Assembly: GCF_019599405.1 (NCBI RefSeq)
Contig: NZ_RKLQ01000002.1
Coordinates: forward strand, 944,052-1,008,051
Reading direction: 5' to 3'
Source of the DNA: Haloarcula salinisoli
GTDB taxonomy: Archaea; Halobacteriota; Halobacteria; Halobacteriales; Haloarculaceae
Length of the DNA stretch: 64,000 nt
Positions 34,273-42,823 of this stretch are shown here, piece after piece (the first letter of the stretch is position 1; each line of letters starts with the position of its first letter). The notes beneath the pieces were generated by a model. That model made no database searches. It saw only the letters and a program-made list of their open reading frames with translations, and was not told the DNA's origin. Both the position numbers and the translations under genes were made by a program.

Positions 34273-35478
34273 TCAACGCTCCTCTAGCCCGAACTCCGAC
34301 ACCAGTTGCGAGCACCGCTCACGTATCGCGTCGGCGTCGCCCGGCGGGTACGCAGTGGCCAGCTCCAGCGCACGGTCGAGGTCGGCCCGCGCTGACTCGG
34401 CCATTTTCCGGGCCACCGCCTCGTTGTCGACTGTCTGCTCCCAGTCGGCCGCCTGCCGGGCTTCGCGGGCGGACGCCAGCCGTGCCTCGACGAGCGCCTC
34501 GATGGCGTTTCCAGCCTCTTCACGCGCCCGCTCTCTGGCCTGTTCCGACGCCACATCGCTGCCGGTGACAAGCGTTCCGACCGTCTCGTAGATGTCCAGC
34601 GCCGCCTCGAGGTCGTCGATACGCGCCTCGCTACTCCCGTCCGTCGCCCTGGCGAACCGATGACGACCGGTCGCGAAGAGCCGCCCGAGACTCGTATCGG
34701 CGATGTCGTCGGCCTTCGTCAGCCCAACGATAGCGTTCGCCGTCGCGAGGGCTTCCTGGGTTGCCTGCTCACGGGCGCGCTCGAAGCGTTCGTACGCCGT
34801 CCGCGCGTCCCGGTAGCTCTGTTCCAGCTCCCCGGCTTCGAGTCGGCGGCGTGCCGACACGACCTTCTCGCGGCCCGCCAGAACGTATCTGTCGCGGACG
34901 AGACAGTGGAGGTCCGTCGCCACTGCACCGGCGTCTGCGAGCTGTGGGCCCGCACTGTCGCCCCGGCGCGACTCGACGGCCTCCATCGCCGCTGGCACTC
35001 TGTTGTCGAAGGCCTCCCACTCGCCGTTCGCGAGGTACGCGGACAGCGCCTCGCAGTGTTCCTCGAGCTCGTCGTGGTCGGTTGACGGCCCACCCGACCC
35101 CTCACAGGACACCGAGAGGAACGTCGCCACCGCTTCGACATCTGATTCGCGGGTCGTAAACGAGTACGTCTCCCCGTAGACCGTCTCGAACTCGACACGC
35201 GTCGTCAGGGTCTCGCTTTCCACTGTTACGTCAGCGACGTTCGTATACCGGTGTGACGTCACGAAGTCGGCGTTGCGGTCGACCGGGTCGACGACCAGAA
35301 CGACGATGCGTTGGTCGGTCAGGCCCAGATAGGCGCCGCTGCTATCTCCGGGACGGACTGCGCGGGCACCGTCGTCACCGCGCTCGACACCGACCCGAGA
35401 GTTCGTCAGCAGGTGACGCAGCCGCTCGTCGTCGTGTAGATACGGCTCCAGGGGTCCTGCGGTCGGTGTATCGGTCAT
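34273..35478 (-). CDS. Hypothetical protein with PH-like N-terminal domain
   Basis: The 401-residue protein has an N-terminal domain (about 10-125) of the bacterial PH-like type: YLHDDERLRHLLTNSRVGV, YLGLTDQRIVVLVVD and VETVYGETYSFTTRE-like strands. The rest is helical and charged and probably a coiled coil. Segments such as AYERFERAREQATQEALATA and ARERAREEAGNAIEALVEAR look like this. I recognise no named family. It may sense or bind membrane lipids, which is only inferred from the PH-like fold. Confidence 0.6.
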   Translation of the reverse strand: MTDTPTAGPLEPYLHDDERLRHLLTNSRVGVERGDDGARAVRPGDSSGAYLGLTDQRIVVLVVDPVDRNADFVTSHRYTNVADVTVESETLTTRVEFETVYGETYSFTTRESDVEAVATFLSVSCEGSGGPSTDHDELEEHCEALSAYLANGEWEAFDNRVPAAMEAVESRRGDSAGPQLADAGAVATDLHCLVRDRYVLAGREKVVSARRRLEAGELEQSYRDARTAYERFERAREQATQEALATANAIVGLTKADDIADTSLGRLFATGRHRFARATDGSSEARIDDLEAALDIYETVGTLVTGSDVASEQARERAREEAGNAIEALVEARLASAREARQAADWEQTVDNEAVARKMAESARADLDRALELATAYPPGDADAIRERCSQLVSEFGLEER

Positions 35479-35558
35479 CGGTCGCTCCCCAGCAAATACA
35501 CCGAGTACGGGGCCCCCGGGGGAATAAATCTACCTGAGACCGTCGCAAAATAGCCGGG

Positions 35559-36218
35559 CTACCCTTTACTGTTCAACCTCGAGAGATACGCCGGCGGCAC
35601 GCGGCCGGTCGTGTAGGTGGCGTCACCGCGCTTGTCGATGTCGTGGCCGTCCGCTTCCATCGCCGCCGCGTCGACCTCGAAGACGACGGGGTCGCTGGCG
35701 TGGCGATTGCCCACCGCTCGTGCCGTCTCGACGCTCGCCGAGAGGTGGACCTGCTGGCGGTTCATCGGTCGCAGTCCTTCCTCGGTAATCCCATCCACGT
35801 TCCGTGGCGCGGTGCCGTGATAGAGCCTGTCCGGGACTGGGCCGCCCTCGGACTCGATGGTCACGTCGACCGAGTGGCCGTAGGCCGCCCGGAGTCGGTC
35901 GGGGTCGCCGTCGGTTCCGGGGTCGCGCTCGAACCGGCCTTTGGGGTCCGTCGCCACGACGGCGTCGACCGTCTGTCGGTCGGCCCAGCCGTACTTCGAC
36001 TCGACGGCGGCGACGAGGTCGGGAAACGGTGTCCAGCCGGCGTCGTCGAGTACCAGCCCGGCGTCGTCCGGGAAGTGTCTGAGCGCACCCGACATGAACT
36101 TCGAGAGCTGTCGGCGGTGGCCGCCATCGACGACGTGCTCATCGTCTGCCTCGCAGTGTGGGCAGCTATCGCCCTCGAAGAAACCGTGGTGGTCGCATCG
36201 TCGCACGTCCGCTGACAT
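35559..36218 (-). CDS. kptA: RNA 2'-phosphotransferase Tpt1/KptA
   Basis: This 219-residue protein has the Tpt1 core: LSKFMSGALRHFPDDAGLVL near residue 37, RFERDPGTD, LRAAYGHSV and LYHGTAPRNVDGITEEGLRP near 152. HLSASVETARAVGNRH follows. The enzyme removes a 2'-phosphate from a spliced RNA using NAD. The N-terminal 25 residues have CDHH and CPHC, a likely zinc knuckle added to the core. The NAD synthesis operon lies right upstream on the same strand. Confidence 0.88.
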   Translation of the reverse strand: MSADVRRCDHHGFFEGDSCPHCEADDEHVVDGGHRRQLSKFMSGALRHFPDDAGLVLDDAGWTPFPDLVAAVESKYGWADRQTVDAVVATDPKGRFERDPGTDGDPDRLRAAYGHSVDVTIESEGGPVPDRLYHGTAPRNVDGITEEGLRPMNRQQVHLSASVETARAVGNRHASDPVVFEVDAAAMEADGHDIDKRGDATYTTGRVPPAYLSRLNSKG

Positions 36219-36256
36219 GGTCTCTGGATCCGTGGGCGTCGTGAAAAGCTCCCTGT

Positions 36257-37072
36257 TTAGCCAGTCCGAAACGAGAGGTCCAGCGTCGGCGCGGAGTGGG
36301 TCAGCGACCCCATGGAGATGATGTCCACGCCCGTGGCGGCGTAGTCGGGGACGGTCTCGACGGTGATGCCGCCGCTGGCCTCGGTGAGCGTCTCACCGTC
36401 GGTCTCGGCCACCAGTTCGACAGCCCGCTCGGTCTCTTCGGGCGTCATGTTGTCAAGCAGGACGATGTCGGCCCCGAACTCCGCGGCTCGCGGGGCGTCC
36501 TCGACGGTCTCGACCTCGACGTCGAGTTTCGTGGCGAAGGAGGCCCGCTCGCGGAAGTGGTCGATAGCACCCGCAAGGCCCATCTCGGCGACGTGGTTGT
36601 CCTTGACCATCACCATATGTGAGAGGTCGAGCCGGTGGGTGTCGCCGCCGCCGGCCGCGACGGCGCGCTTCTCGACTCCGCGCAGACCGGGCGTGGTCTT
36701 GCGTGTGCCGGCGATAGCGGTGCCGTCCGAGACACTGCGTGCCCCAGCTACTGCCTCGGCCGTCTTCGTCGCGATACCCGAGGCGTGGCCGACGACGTTG
36801 ACCGCGACGCGCTCGCCCCGCAGTATCTCACGGGCCGGTCCCTCGACGGTGAGGACCACGTCGCCGGGGTCGATGCGGTCGCCGGCTCCGACTTCGACTG
36901 TCGGCTCGCAGTGCAGATAGTCGAAGACCGCTCGCGCGGCGTCCAGTCCCGCGACTGTCCCGGCCTCTTTCGCGACGAGGCGGCCCTCGGTGTCGCCGGG
37001 AACCTGGTTCGTCACGTCGTGGTGGCCCACGTCCTCGCGGAGCCACCGTTCGACGTCGGCGTCGGTAATCAT
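36257..37072 (-). CDS. nadC: Nicotinate-nucleotide pyrophosphorylase (carboxylating)
   Basis: This 271-residue enzyme turns quinolinate and PRPP into nicotinate mononucleotide. It shows GTRKTTPGLRGVEKRAVAAG near residues 120-139, HRLDLSHMVMVKDNH, and DIVLLDNMTPEE near 197. The gene starts at the last base of nadB (37072), so it is co-translated as the last of the nadA-nadB-nadC operon. Confidence 0.94.
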   Translation of the reverse strand: MITDADVERWLREDVGHHDVTNQVPGDTEGRLVAKEAGTVAGLDAARAVFDYLHCEPTVEVGAGDRIDPGDVVLTVEGPAREILRGERVAVNVVGHASGIATKTAEAVAGARSVSDGTAIAGTRKTTPGLRGVEKRAVAAGGGDTHRLDLSHMVMVKDNHVAEMGLAGAIDHFRERASFATKLDVEVETVEDAPRAAEFGADIVLLDNMTPEETERAVELVAETDGETLTEASGGITVETVPDYAATGVDIISMGSLTHSAPTLDLSFRTG

Positions 37073-38592
37073 CAGTCAGCGGACGGTTCCGCCGGCGCTT
37101 TCTCGACGAGGTTGTGGGTGCCGACGCTCTCGGTGTTCTCGCTGGCGTGGCGGGCCACGAGCAGCGCCGTGACGCTCGCGTGGCGTAGCTCGTACAGTGA
37201 CCGGCTCGTGCGGGTGCGGACGTAGGCGTCGACCTCGCCCTTGAGCCGGCGGACCGTTGCCATGGCTTTGCCGAGTTCGTCGGGGTCGCGCTCGACGCCC
37301 AGTTGCTCGTCCATCACGCGGCGCAGGCGGTGCATCTTGTCGCCGGCGAAGCGGGCGGGGAGGTCCGGGTCCCGCTCCAGGAGGTCCGGGGCCTCGATGG
37401 GCTCGACGCCCTTGCCCGCGGCGTCCTCGCCGGCGCGCAGTCCCCAGACCAGCCCTTCCAGCAGGGAGGTCGAGGCCAGGCGGTTCGCGCCGTGGACACC
37501 AGTACGCGAGCACTCCCCGACGGCGTAGAGCCGGTCGAGCGTGGTCCGGCCGCGGTCGTCGACCGCGACCCCGCCACAGAGGAAGTGCTCGGCGGGGGCG
37601 ACCGGGATACCGTCCTCGTAGTCGATACCGTGGTCCGTACAGCGCCGGGCCAGCCCGGGGAACTCGGCGGCGAAGGAAAGCGGCGAGACGTCCAGCAGGA
37701 CCTCGCCCGTCCCCTCCCGCTCGGCTTTGACGGCGCGGGCGACCACGTCGCGGGGCGCGAGTTCTGCGTCGGCGTGGTACTCTTTCATGAACCGCTCGCC
37801 GTCGCCGTTTCTGAGGAGCGCGCCCTCGCCGCGGACGGCCTCGCTGACGAGGAAGACGTCGTCGTCATCGCCGTCTTCGCCTGGAATCGCCACCGTTGGA
37901 TGGAACTGGACGTACTCCATGTCCTCGACGTCGGCGCCCGCGAGAGCGGCCATCGCGATGCCGTCGCCGGTGGCCATGTCGGGGTTGGTCGTCCGCGGGT
38001 AGAGCTCGCCGATGCCGCCGGTCGCGAGCACGACGCTCCCGGCGTAGTGTGGGGTCACCTCGCCGTCCGATTCGAGCATCGCGCCGTGGACGCGACCCTC
38101 GTGGCGAATCAGTTCCAGTGCGGCGGTGTCGTCCAGAATCTCGACGCCGTCGTGGGCGTCCAGATAGTTCAGGAACGGGACGTGGATGTGCTTGCCCGTC
38201 GCGGCGTCCACGTGGAGGATACGGTCTTCGCTGTGGGCGGCCTCGCGGGTGAAATCCAGGTCGCCGCCGTTCTCGTCAAACTTCACTTCCAGGGTGTCGA
38301 GCAGCACGTCCTCGACGGCGTCGTTGGCGTTCTCGACCAGCACGTCGACGGCGTCGGGGTCGGCGGTGTCGTCGCTGGCGGCGATGATGTCCTGCTTGAA
38401 CTGCTCGGGGTGGTCACGGGAGACGGCGATGCCGCCCTGTGCCCACCAGGAGGACGCGCCTTCCGGCCGGGTCGCTTTGGTCGCGACGGTCACGTCGCTG
38501 CCCTCGCGAACTGCCCCCAGTGCCGCGGCCAGCCCGGCGATGCCAGAGCCGACGACGAGTACGTCGGACGTCTCGTAGTTCTGGTCCGTCAT
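37072..38592 (-). CDS. nadB: L-aspartate oxidase
   Basis: This 506-residue flavoprotein oxidises L-aspartate to iminoaspartate. The FAD motif VVGSGIAGLAAALGAVREGS begins at residue 12. EGASSWWAQGGIAV near 44, HVDAATGKHI and GVHGANRLASTSLLEGLVWG near 365 are NadB-specific. It is the middle gene of the NAD operon, three bases after nadA. It shares a base with nadC. Confidence 0.94.
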   Translation of the reverse strand: MTDQNYETSDVLVVGSGIAGLAAALGAVREGSDVTVATKATRPEGASSWWAQGGIAVSRDHPEQFKQDIIAASDDTADPDAVDVLVENANDAVEDVLLDTLEVKFDENGGDLDFTREAAHSEDRILHVDAATGKHIHVPFLNYLDAHDGVEILDDTAALELIRHEGRVHGAMLESDGEVTPHYAGSVVLATGGIGELYPRTTNPDMATGDGIAMAALAGADVEDMEYVQFHPTVAIPGEDGDDDDVFLVSEAVRGEGALLRNGDGERFMKEYHADAELAPRDVVARAVKAEREGTGEVLLDVSPLSFAAEFPGLARRCTDHGIDYEDGIPVAPAEHFLCGGVAVDDRGRTTLDRLYAVGECSRTGVHGANRLASTSLLEGLVWGLRAGEDAAGKGVEPIEAPDLLERDPDLPARFAGDKMHRLRRVMDEQLGVERDPDELGKAMATVRRLKGEVDAYVRTRTSRSLYELRHASVTALLVARHASENTESVGTHNLVEKAPAEPSAD

Positions 38593-38595
38593 GGG

Positions 38596-39726
38596 TCAGA
38601 TTTCCAGCATCCGGTCGAGTGCGACCTGGGCCAGATCCTTCTCCTCGGGCGCGACCTCGATGACGTTTCGTTCACGCCCCTCCACGAGCTCTTCGAGGAC
38701 CCAGGTGAGGTAGTTCGGGTCTATCTGGCGCATCGCGTTACAGTCCATACAGGCGTCGCCACAGAGCGGGACGACGTTGACCTCGGGGTGCCACCGCTGG
38801 AGGTGGTGAGTGAGGTGAATCTCGGTGCCGATGGCCCACGTGTCGCCGGGGTCGGCCTCGGCCACCTTCTCGCAGATGGTCGCCGTGGAGCCGCTCACGT
38901 CGGCGGCTTCGACGACCTCGCGGCGACACTCCGGATGGACGATGACGTTCGCGTCCGGGTGCTCGTCGCGGATGGCGTCGATGTGGTGCTCGCGGAAGCG
39001 CTCGTGGACCTGGCAGTACCCTTCCCAGAGGATGATGTCGTTCTCGACGGCCTCGGCGGCGGTGGTCCCCTCGGGGTCCCACGGGTCCCAGTCGACGATT
39101 TCGTCTTCCATCCCCAGGCGGTAGGCGGTGTTTTCGCCCAGATGCTTGTCGGGCAGGAACAGGACTTTATCGCCCTGTTCGAAGGCGTACTCGAAGGCCT
39201 TGTGAGCGTTCGAGGACGTACAGACCAGCCCGCCCTGCTCGGCACAGAAGGCCTTCAGGTCGGCGTAGCTGTTCATGTACGTGATGGGGACGATGTTCTC
39301 GTCGGTCTCGGCGGTGAGTTCGGCCCACGCGGCGTCGACCTGCAGGGCCTCGGCCATCCCGGCCATGGGACAGGACGCCTCCATCGAGGGGAGGATGACG
39401 CTCTGGGCGTCGTCGGTGATGATGTCGGCGGACTCGGCCATGAACGTCACCCCGCCGAAGATAACGTAGTCGGCGTCGGAGTCGGCGGCCTCCTTGGACA
39501 GCTGGTAGGAATCGCCGATGAAGTCGGCGTGCTCGACTATCTCCCGGCGCTGGTAGTTGTGACCCAGGATGACGACGTCGTCACCTAGCTCGTCGAGCGC
39601 TGCCTCGATGCGCTCGGTCCGTTCGTCCTCCTCGAGCTCCCGATAGGCCGGTGGGAGCTGTTCGAGGTTGTCGTATTTGAAGAGGCTGAGGTCGGTCTCG
39701 AACTCAGCCGTTTCCATTTCGGGCAA
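38596..39726 (-). CDS. nadA: Quinolinate synthase A
   Basis: This 376-residue enzyme condenses iminoaspartate with DHAP to quinolinate using a 4Fe-4S cluster. Cluster cysteines are likely in GLVCTSSNA, HPECRRE and GDACMDCNAMRQ. LGHNYQRREIVEHADFIGDS is typical. The start is uncertain. TTG 39726 has a good GGAGGG site 6-7 bases upstream. ATG 39717 is three codons on. Confidence 0.93.
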   Translation of the reverse strand: MPEMETAEFETDLSLFKYDNLEQLPPAYRELEEDERTERIEAALDELGDDVVILGHNYQRREIVEHADFIGDSYQLSKEAADSDADYVIFGGVTFMAESADIITDDAQSVILPSMEASCPMAGMAEALQVDAAWAELTAETDENIVPITYMNSYADLKAFCAEQGGLVCTSSNAHKAFEYAFEQGDKVLFLPDKHLGENTAYRLGMEDEIVDWDPWDPEGTTAAEAVENDIILWEGYCQVHERFREHHIDAIRDEHPDANVIVHPECRREVVEAADVSGSTATICEKVAEADPGDTWAIGTEIHLTHHLQRWHPEVNVVPLCGDACMDCNAMRQIDPNYLTWVLEELVEGRERNVIEVAPEEKDLAQVALDRMLEI

Positions 39727-40093
39727 AGTTGACCCTCCTATAGGTGACTAGTCGTTCGGACGCCTCTATTGAAAAAATTTTGCCTTCAATACGGGCCGAT
39801 GGGGAGAATAGTAGGTCGGTAACGAACTTTGTTAGAATTCGGTATATGATAACGATGGTCATACACTTGGCGGCCGACAGTCCCGTCGCAGTCCCGCGAT
39901 AGATGGAGCTTACACCGCCTGTCACACATCCGCTTTCGGTGTTTTTCCCTCCCTAACTCGGCGGCTATACCAGACTGCGGGTGTGCGCGACGCGACCCGG
40001 ACTCCCTCGCCGTTCCGGTGGCCTGTCGCCTGGCCGGCCGCGGGGACCGCCGACAAGAGCAACTGTTAGGGGGCCGGCCCGCAACCGACCTGT

Positions 40094-41305
40094 ATGACCG
40101 ACGCCGAGACCCTCGCCCGGAAAGTACAGGACGGCGAGTTGCGCCTCTACGAGCTCGAGGACCACGCCGACGCCGAGACGGCCGCCGCCGCCCGCCGACA
40201 GCTCCTTCGCGAGGAGACGGGCGCCGACCTCGACACGGTCGGCGAGTACGCCTTCGACGCCGCCGACGCCGACAGCAACATCGAGAACATGGTCGGCGCG
40301 GCCCAGATACCGATGGGTGTCGTCGGGCCCCTGCCCATCGATGGCGGCGCAGCCGAGGGCGAGCACTACCTCCCGCTGGCGACGACCGAGGGCGCCCTGC
40401 TCGCGAGCGTCAACCGCGGCGTCTCCACGATCCGCCACGCCGGCGGCGCGACGGCGAGAGTGCTCAAGTCCGGGATGACGCGTGCGCCCGTGTTCAGGGT
40501 CGAGGACGTGGCCGAGGCCGGCGAGGTGTCGGCCTGGGTCCGCGAACACGTCGACGAACTGGCCGACGCGGCCGAGTCGACGACGAGCCACGGGGAGCTC
40601 CAGGAGGTGACCCCCTACGTCGTCGGCGACAGCGTCTTCCTCCGATTCAGTTACGACACCAAGGACGCGATGGGGATGAATATGGCCACCATCGCCACCG
40701 AGGCGGCCTGTGACGTCATCGAGGCCGAGACGCCCGCAGACCTCGTTGCGCTGTCGGGCAACCTCTGTTCGGACAAGAAACCCGCGGCCATCAACGCCGT
40801 CGAGGGCCGCGGCCGCACGGTCTCGGCCGACGTGCTCATCCCCCACGAGCAGGTCGAGGAACGGCTGGACACGACGACGGCGGCCATCGCCGAAGCGAAT
40901 ACCAGAAAGAACCTCGTGGGCTCGGCGAAGGCCGGCGCGCTGGGATTCAACGCCCACGCCGCCAACGTCGTCGCCGCCGCCTTCCTCGCGCTGGGCCAGG
41001 ACGCCGCCCAGGTTGTCGAGGGGAGCAACACGATTACCACTGTGGACGCACGCGAGGAGGGACTGTACGCCTCTGTGACGCTGGCGTCGCTGGAGGTGGG
41101 CACCGTCGGCGGCGGGACCTCCTTACCCACGCAGTCCGAAGCCCTCGACGTGCTGGGGTACGCCGGGGGCGGCGACCCCGCCGGGAGCAACGCCGACGCG
41201 CTGGCGGAGGTCATCGCCGCCGGGGTGCTCGCAGGCGAGCTCTCCTTGCTCGCGGCGCTCTCGTCCCGACATCTCTCCTCGGCACACGCCGAACTCGGTC
41301 GGTAA
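40094..41305 (+). CDS. hmgA: HMG-CoA reductase
   Basis: This 403-residue class I reductase makes mevalonate for isoprenoid lipids. Catalytic parts are visible: TTEGALLASVNRG (Glu) near residue 100, GNLCSDKKPAAIN (Lys) near 222, GQDAAQVVEGSN (Asp) near 302 and SRHLSSAH (His) at the end. The last 68 identical bases are repeated at 42010-42077 downstream. The coding sequence is intact in the first copy. Confidence 0.96.
   Translation: MTDAETLARKVQDGELRLYELEDHADAETAAAARRQLLREETGADLDTVGEYAFDAADADSNIENMVGAAQIPMGVVGPLPIDGGAAEGEHYLPLATTEGALLASVNRGVSTIRHAGGATARVLKSGMTRAPVFRVEDVAEAGEVSAWVREHVDELADAAESTTSHGELQEVTPYVVGDSVFLRFSYDTKDAMGMNMATIATEAACDVIEAETPADLVALSGNLCSDKKPAAINAVEGRGRTVSADVLIPHEQVEERLDTTTAAIAEANTRKNLVGSAKAGALGFNAHAANVVAAAFLALGQDAAQVVEGSNTITTVDAREEGLYASVTLASLEVGTVGGGTSLPTQSEALDVLGYAGGGDPAGSNADALAEVIAAGVLAGELSLLAALSSRHLSSAHAELGR
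41208..41305 (+). repeat. hmgA 3'-end direct repeat, left copy
   Basis: This copy completes hmgA. Bases 41234-41301 are identical to 42010-42077. The preceding ~27 bases differ at several third-codon positions. It has the look of an attachment-site duplication. Confidence 0.75.
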
Positions 41306-41347
41306 TTCACTGTTTCCCGTGTCGGTACTGGCCGGTCAGCGTCACTC

Positions 41348-41745
41348 TCAGTCGGGTAGCTGAACGTCAGCCGGCCGTACGGCACCGTGGTCGACCAGTT
41401 CACTGTCGAAGGAGACGAGGGTCGCATCGACCGCTTTTGCGGCTGTCAGAACGAGTGCGTCCATCGGATACAGCAGTTTCTCTGATTGTAGCCGGTTCGC
41501 TGCGACCATATCCGATGCGTCGGGGACCGTCACTGTCGCTCGGCTCGTAATCCGGGACTCGATCTGGTCGATACGGTCGCGCTCGAACCGTTTTTTCTTG
41601 CTGAGGACGCTTCTGAGTTCCATCAGGTTCAGTACTGATACGTAGGGTTCTTCGACGTCGTTAAGAAGTGCAACTGCTTCCGCTGACCGCTCCTGTCCCG
41701 CGTGACCGCAGCGACGATGACGTTCGTATCCAGAAAGAGTTTCAT
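41348..41745 (-). pseudogene. vapC: VapC-like PIN toxin, frameshifted
   Basis: ATG 41745 starts MKLFLDTNVIVAAVT, with the first PIN Asp. About 15-20 codons on the frame breaks. The rest of the toxin is in another frame: ERSAEAVALLNDVEEPYVSV, ELRSVLSKKKRFERD, DALVLTAAKAVDATLVSFDS. A single-base loss near 41695-41700 would explain it. The ATG overlaps the antitoxin stop by the usual four bases. PIN toxins cleave RNA. This copy is inactive unless the sequence has an error here. Confidence 0.75.
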
Positions 41746-41894
41746 AGCCGCTCGCGCACGTCACGCACTGCATCGACGGAATCGACCTCGACGTCGAGAG
41801 CGACGGCGGAGAGCGCATCCCCCAGTGGCACGGAGTCGTCGTCTTCCGGGTCAGAGTCGATGAACTCTCGGAAGTCGTCCGTCGTCAGGCTCAT
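41742..41894 (-). CDS. vapB: VapB-like antitoxin
   Basis: This 50-residue acidic protein starts MSLTTDDFREFIDSDPEDDD and ends AVRDVRERL. Its stop overlaps the vapC start (ATGA). The order antitoxin-toxin and the overlap are typical of VapBC. No clear DNA-binding motif is visible. The start at 41894 is chosen because the upstream part overlaps the direct repeat region. Confidence 0.6.
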   Translation of the reverse strand: MSLTTDDFREFIDSDPEDDDSVPLGDALSAVALDVEVDSVDAVRDVRERL

Positions 41895-41983
41895 ACGCGT
41901 TTCTTGCAGGGCTGGCTCAAAAAGGCTGCTGGTCAATCGAACGGTGGTGGATTTCGGATCTGTGTTACCGGTGAGCGCTTCTG

Positions 41984-42081
41984 AAGTCATCGCTGCCGGA
42001 GTTCTGGCGGGCGAGCTCTCCTTGCTCGCGGCGCTCTCGTCCCGACATCTCTCCTCGGCACACGCCGAACTCGGTCGATAA
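41984..42081 (+). repeat. hmgA 3'-end direct repeat, right copy
   Basis: A second copy of the last ~32 codons of hmgA, ending SRHLSSAHAELGR and TAA. It is in the same orientation and 775 bases from the first. There is no start codon, so it is a displaced gene end. Confidence 0.8.
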
Positions 42082-42164
42082 CGCGGGTCGTGGGTGTGGA
42101 CGGGGACGACCGACTCCGGGCCGAATCAGGAACTTTTGTGCCACCGCCTCGCAAACGAGTCGGC

Positions 42165-42653
42165 ATGGCCGACTCGGAGTACCCGATAGACGACCTCGAC
42201 CGACAGATAATCCACGCATTGCAGGGCGACGCCCGACACACGTCAGCAAGCGAGATAGCCGAGTCGCTGGACGTCTCGGCCCGGACCGTCCGCAATCGCA
42301 TCGGCAAACTGGAGGACGCCGAGGTCATCCGGGGCTACGACGTCGACGTGGACTACGAGGCCGCGGGCTATCAGCTCCACACGCTCATCGTCTGTACGGC
42401 ACCGATTCACGAGCGCGAGGAGATAGCCCGCCGGGCTCTCGACGTCGACGGCGTCGTCGCCATCCGGGAGGTGATGACCGGTGCCGACAACGTCCACGTC
42501 GAGGTCGTCGGCGTCGACGGCAACGACCTCAGCCGTATCGGCCGCGACCTGAACGATATCGGCCTCGAGGTTGTCGACGAGGACCTCATCCGCAACGAGT
42601 ACACACGGCCGTTCCACCAGTTCGGGCCGGAGACGGTTGGAGATGATAAATGA
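42165..42653 (+). CDS. Lrp/AsnC-family transcription regulator
   Basis: This 162-residue protein has an N-terminal winged HTH (LDRQIIHALQGDARHTSASE, IAESLDVSARTVRNRIGKLE) and a C-terminal ligand domain (about 65-150). Such regulators respond to amino acids. It sits directly upstream of an amino-acid permease on the same strand with a palindrome in between, so the permease is a likely target. ATG 42165 is used, since the upstream frame overlaps the repeat. Confidence 0.85.
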   Translation: MADSEYPIDDLDRQIIHALQGDARHTSASEIAESLDVSARTVRNRIGKLEDAEVIRGYDVDVDYEAAGYQLHTLIVCTAPIHEREEIARRALDVDGVVAIREVMTGADNVHVEVVGVDGNDLSRIGRDLNDIGLEVVDEDLIRNEYTRPFHQFGPETVGDDK

Positions 42654-42671
42654 GTATAATCTTCCGAGTGC

Positions 42672-42683
42672 GGCTATATAGCC
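42672..42683. promoter_or_regulatory. Palindrome between lrp and permease
   Basis: GGCTATATAGCC is a perfect 12-base palindrome that includes a TATATA core. It could be a regulator site overlapping a TATA box. It is about 140 bases upstream of the permease ATG. Confidence 0.35.
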
Positions 42684-42823
42684 ATCTTGATTTCTGATAC
42701 GGAATTCAAACCCGGCACTTTATCCACTTCCGGAATTAAGAGTGTGCCAGCACCCGGGCCGTCGAGGGCCACTCGACCGCCCTGACAACGCCTGTCCATA
42801 ATGACACATCCGGACCCCCACTC

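Noticed and set aside
37303-39588. 761-codon open frame opposite nadB and nadA
   Set aside because: It is antisense to two certain genes and has no recognisable motif. Long shadow frames are normal in GC-rich haloarchaeal DNA.
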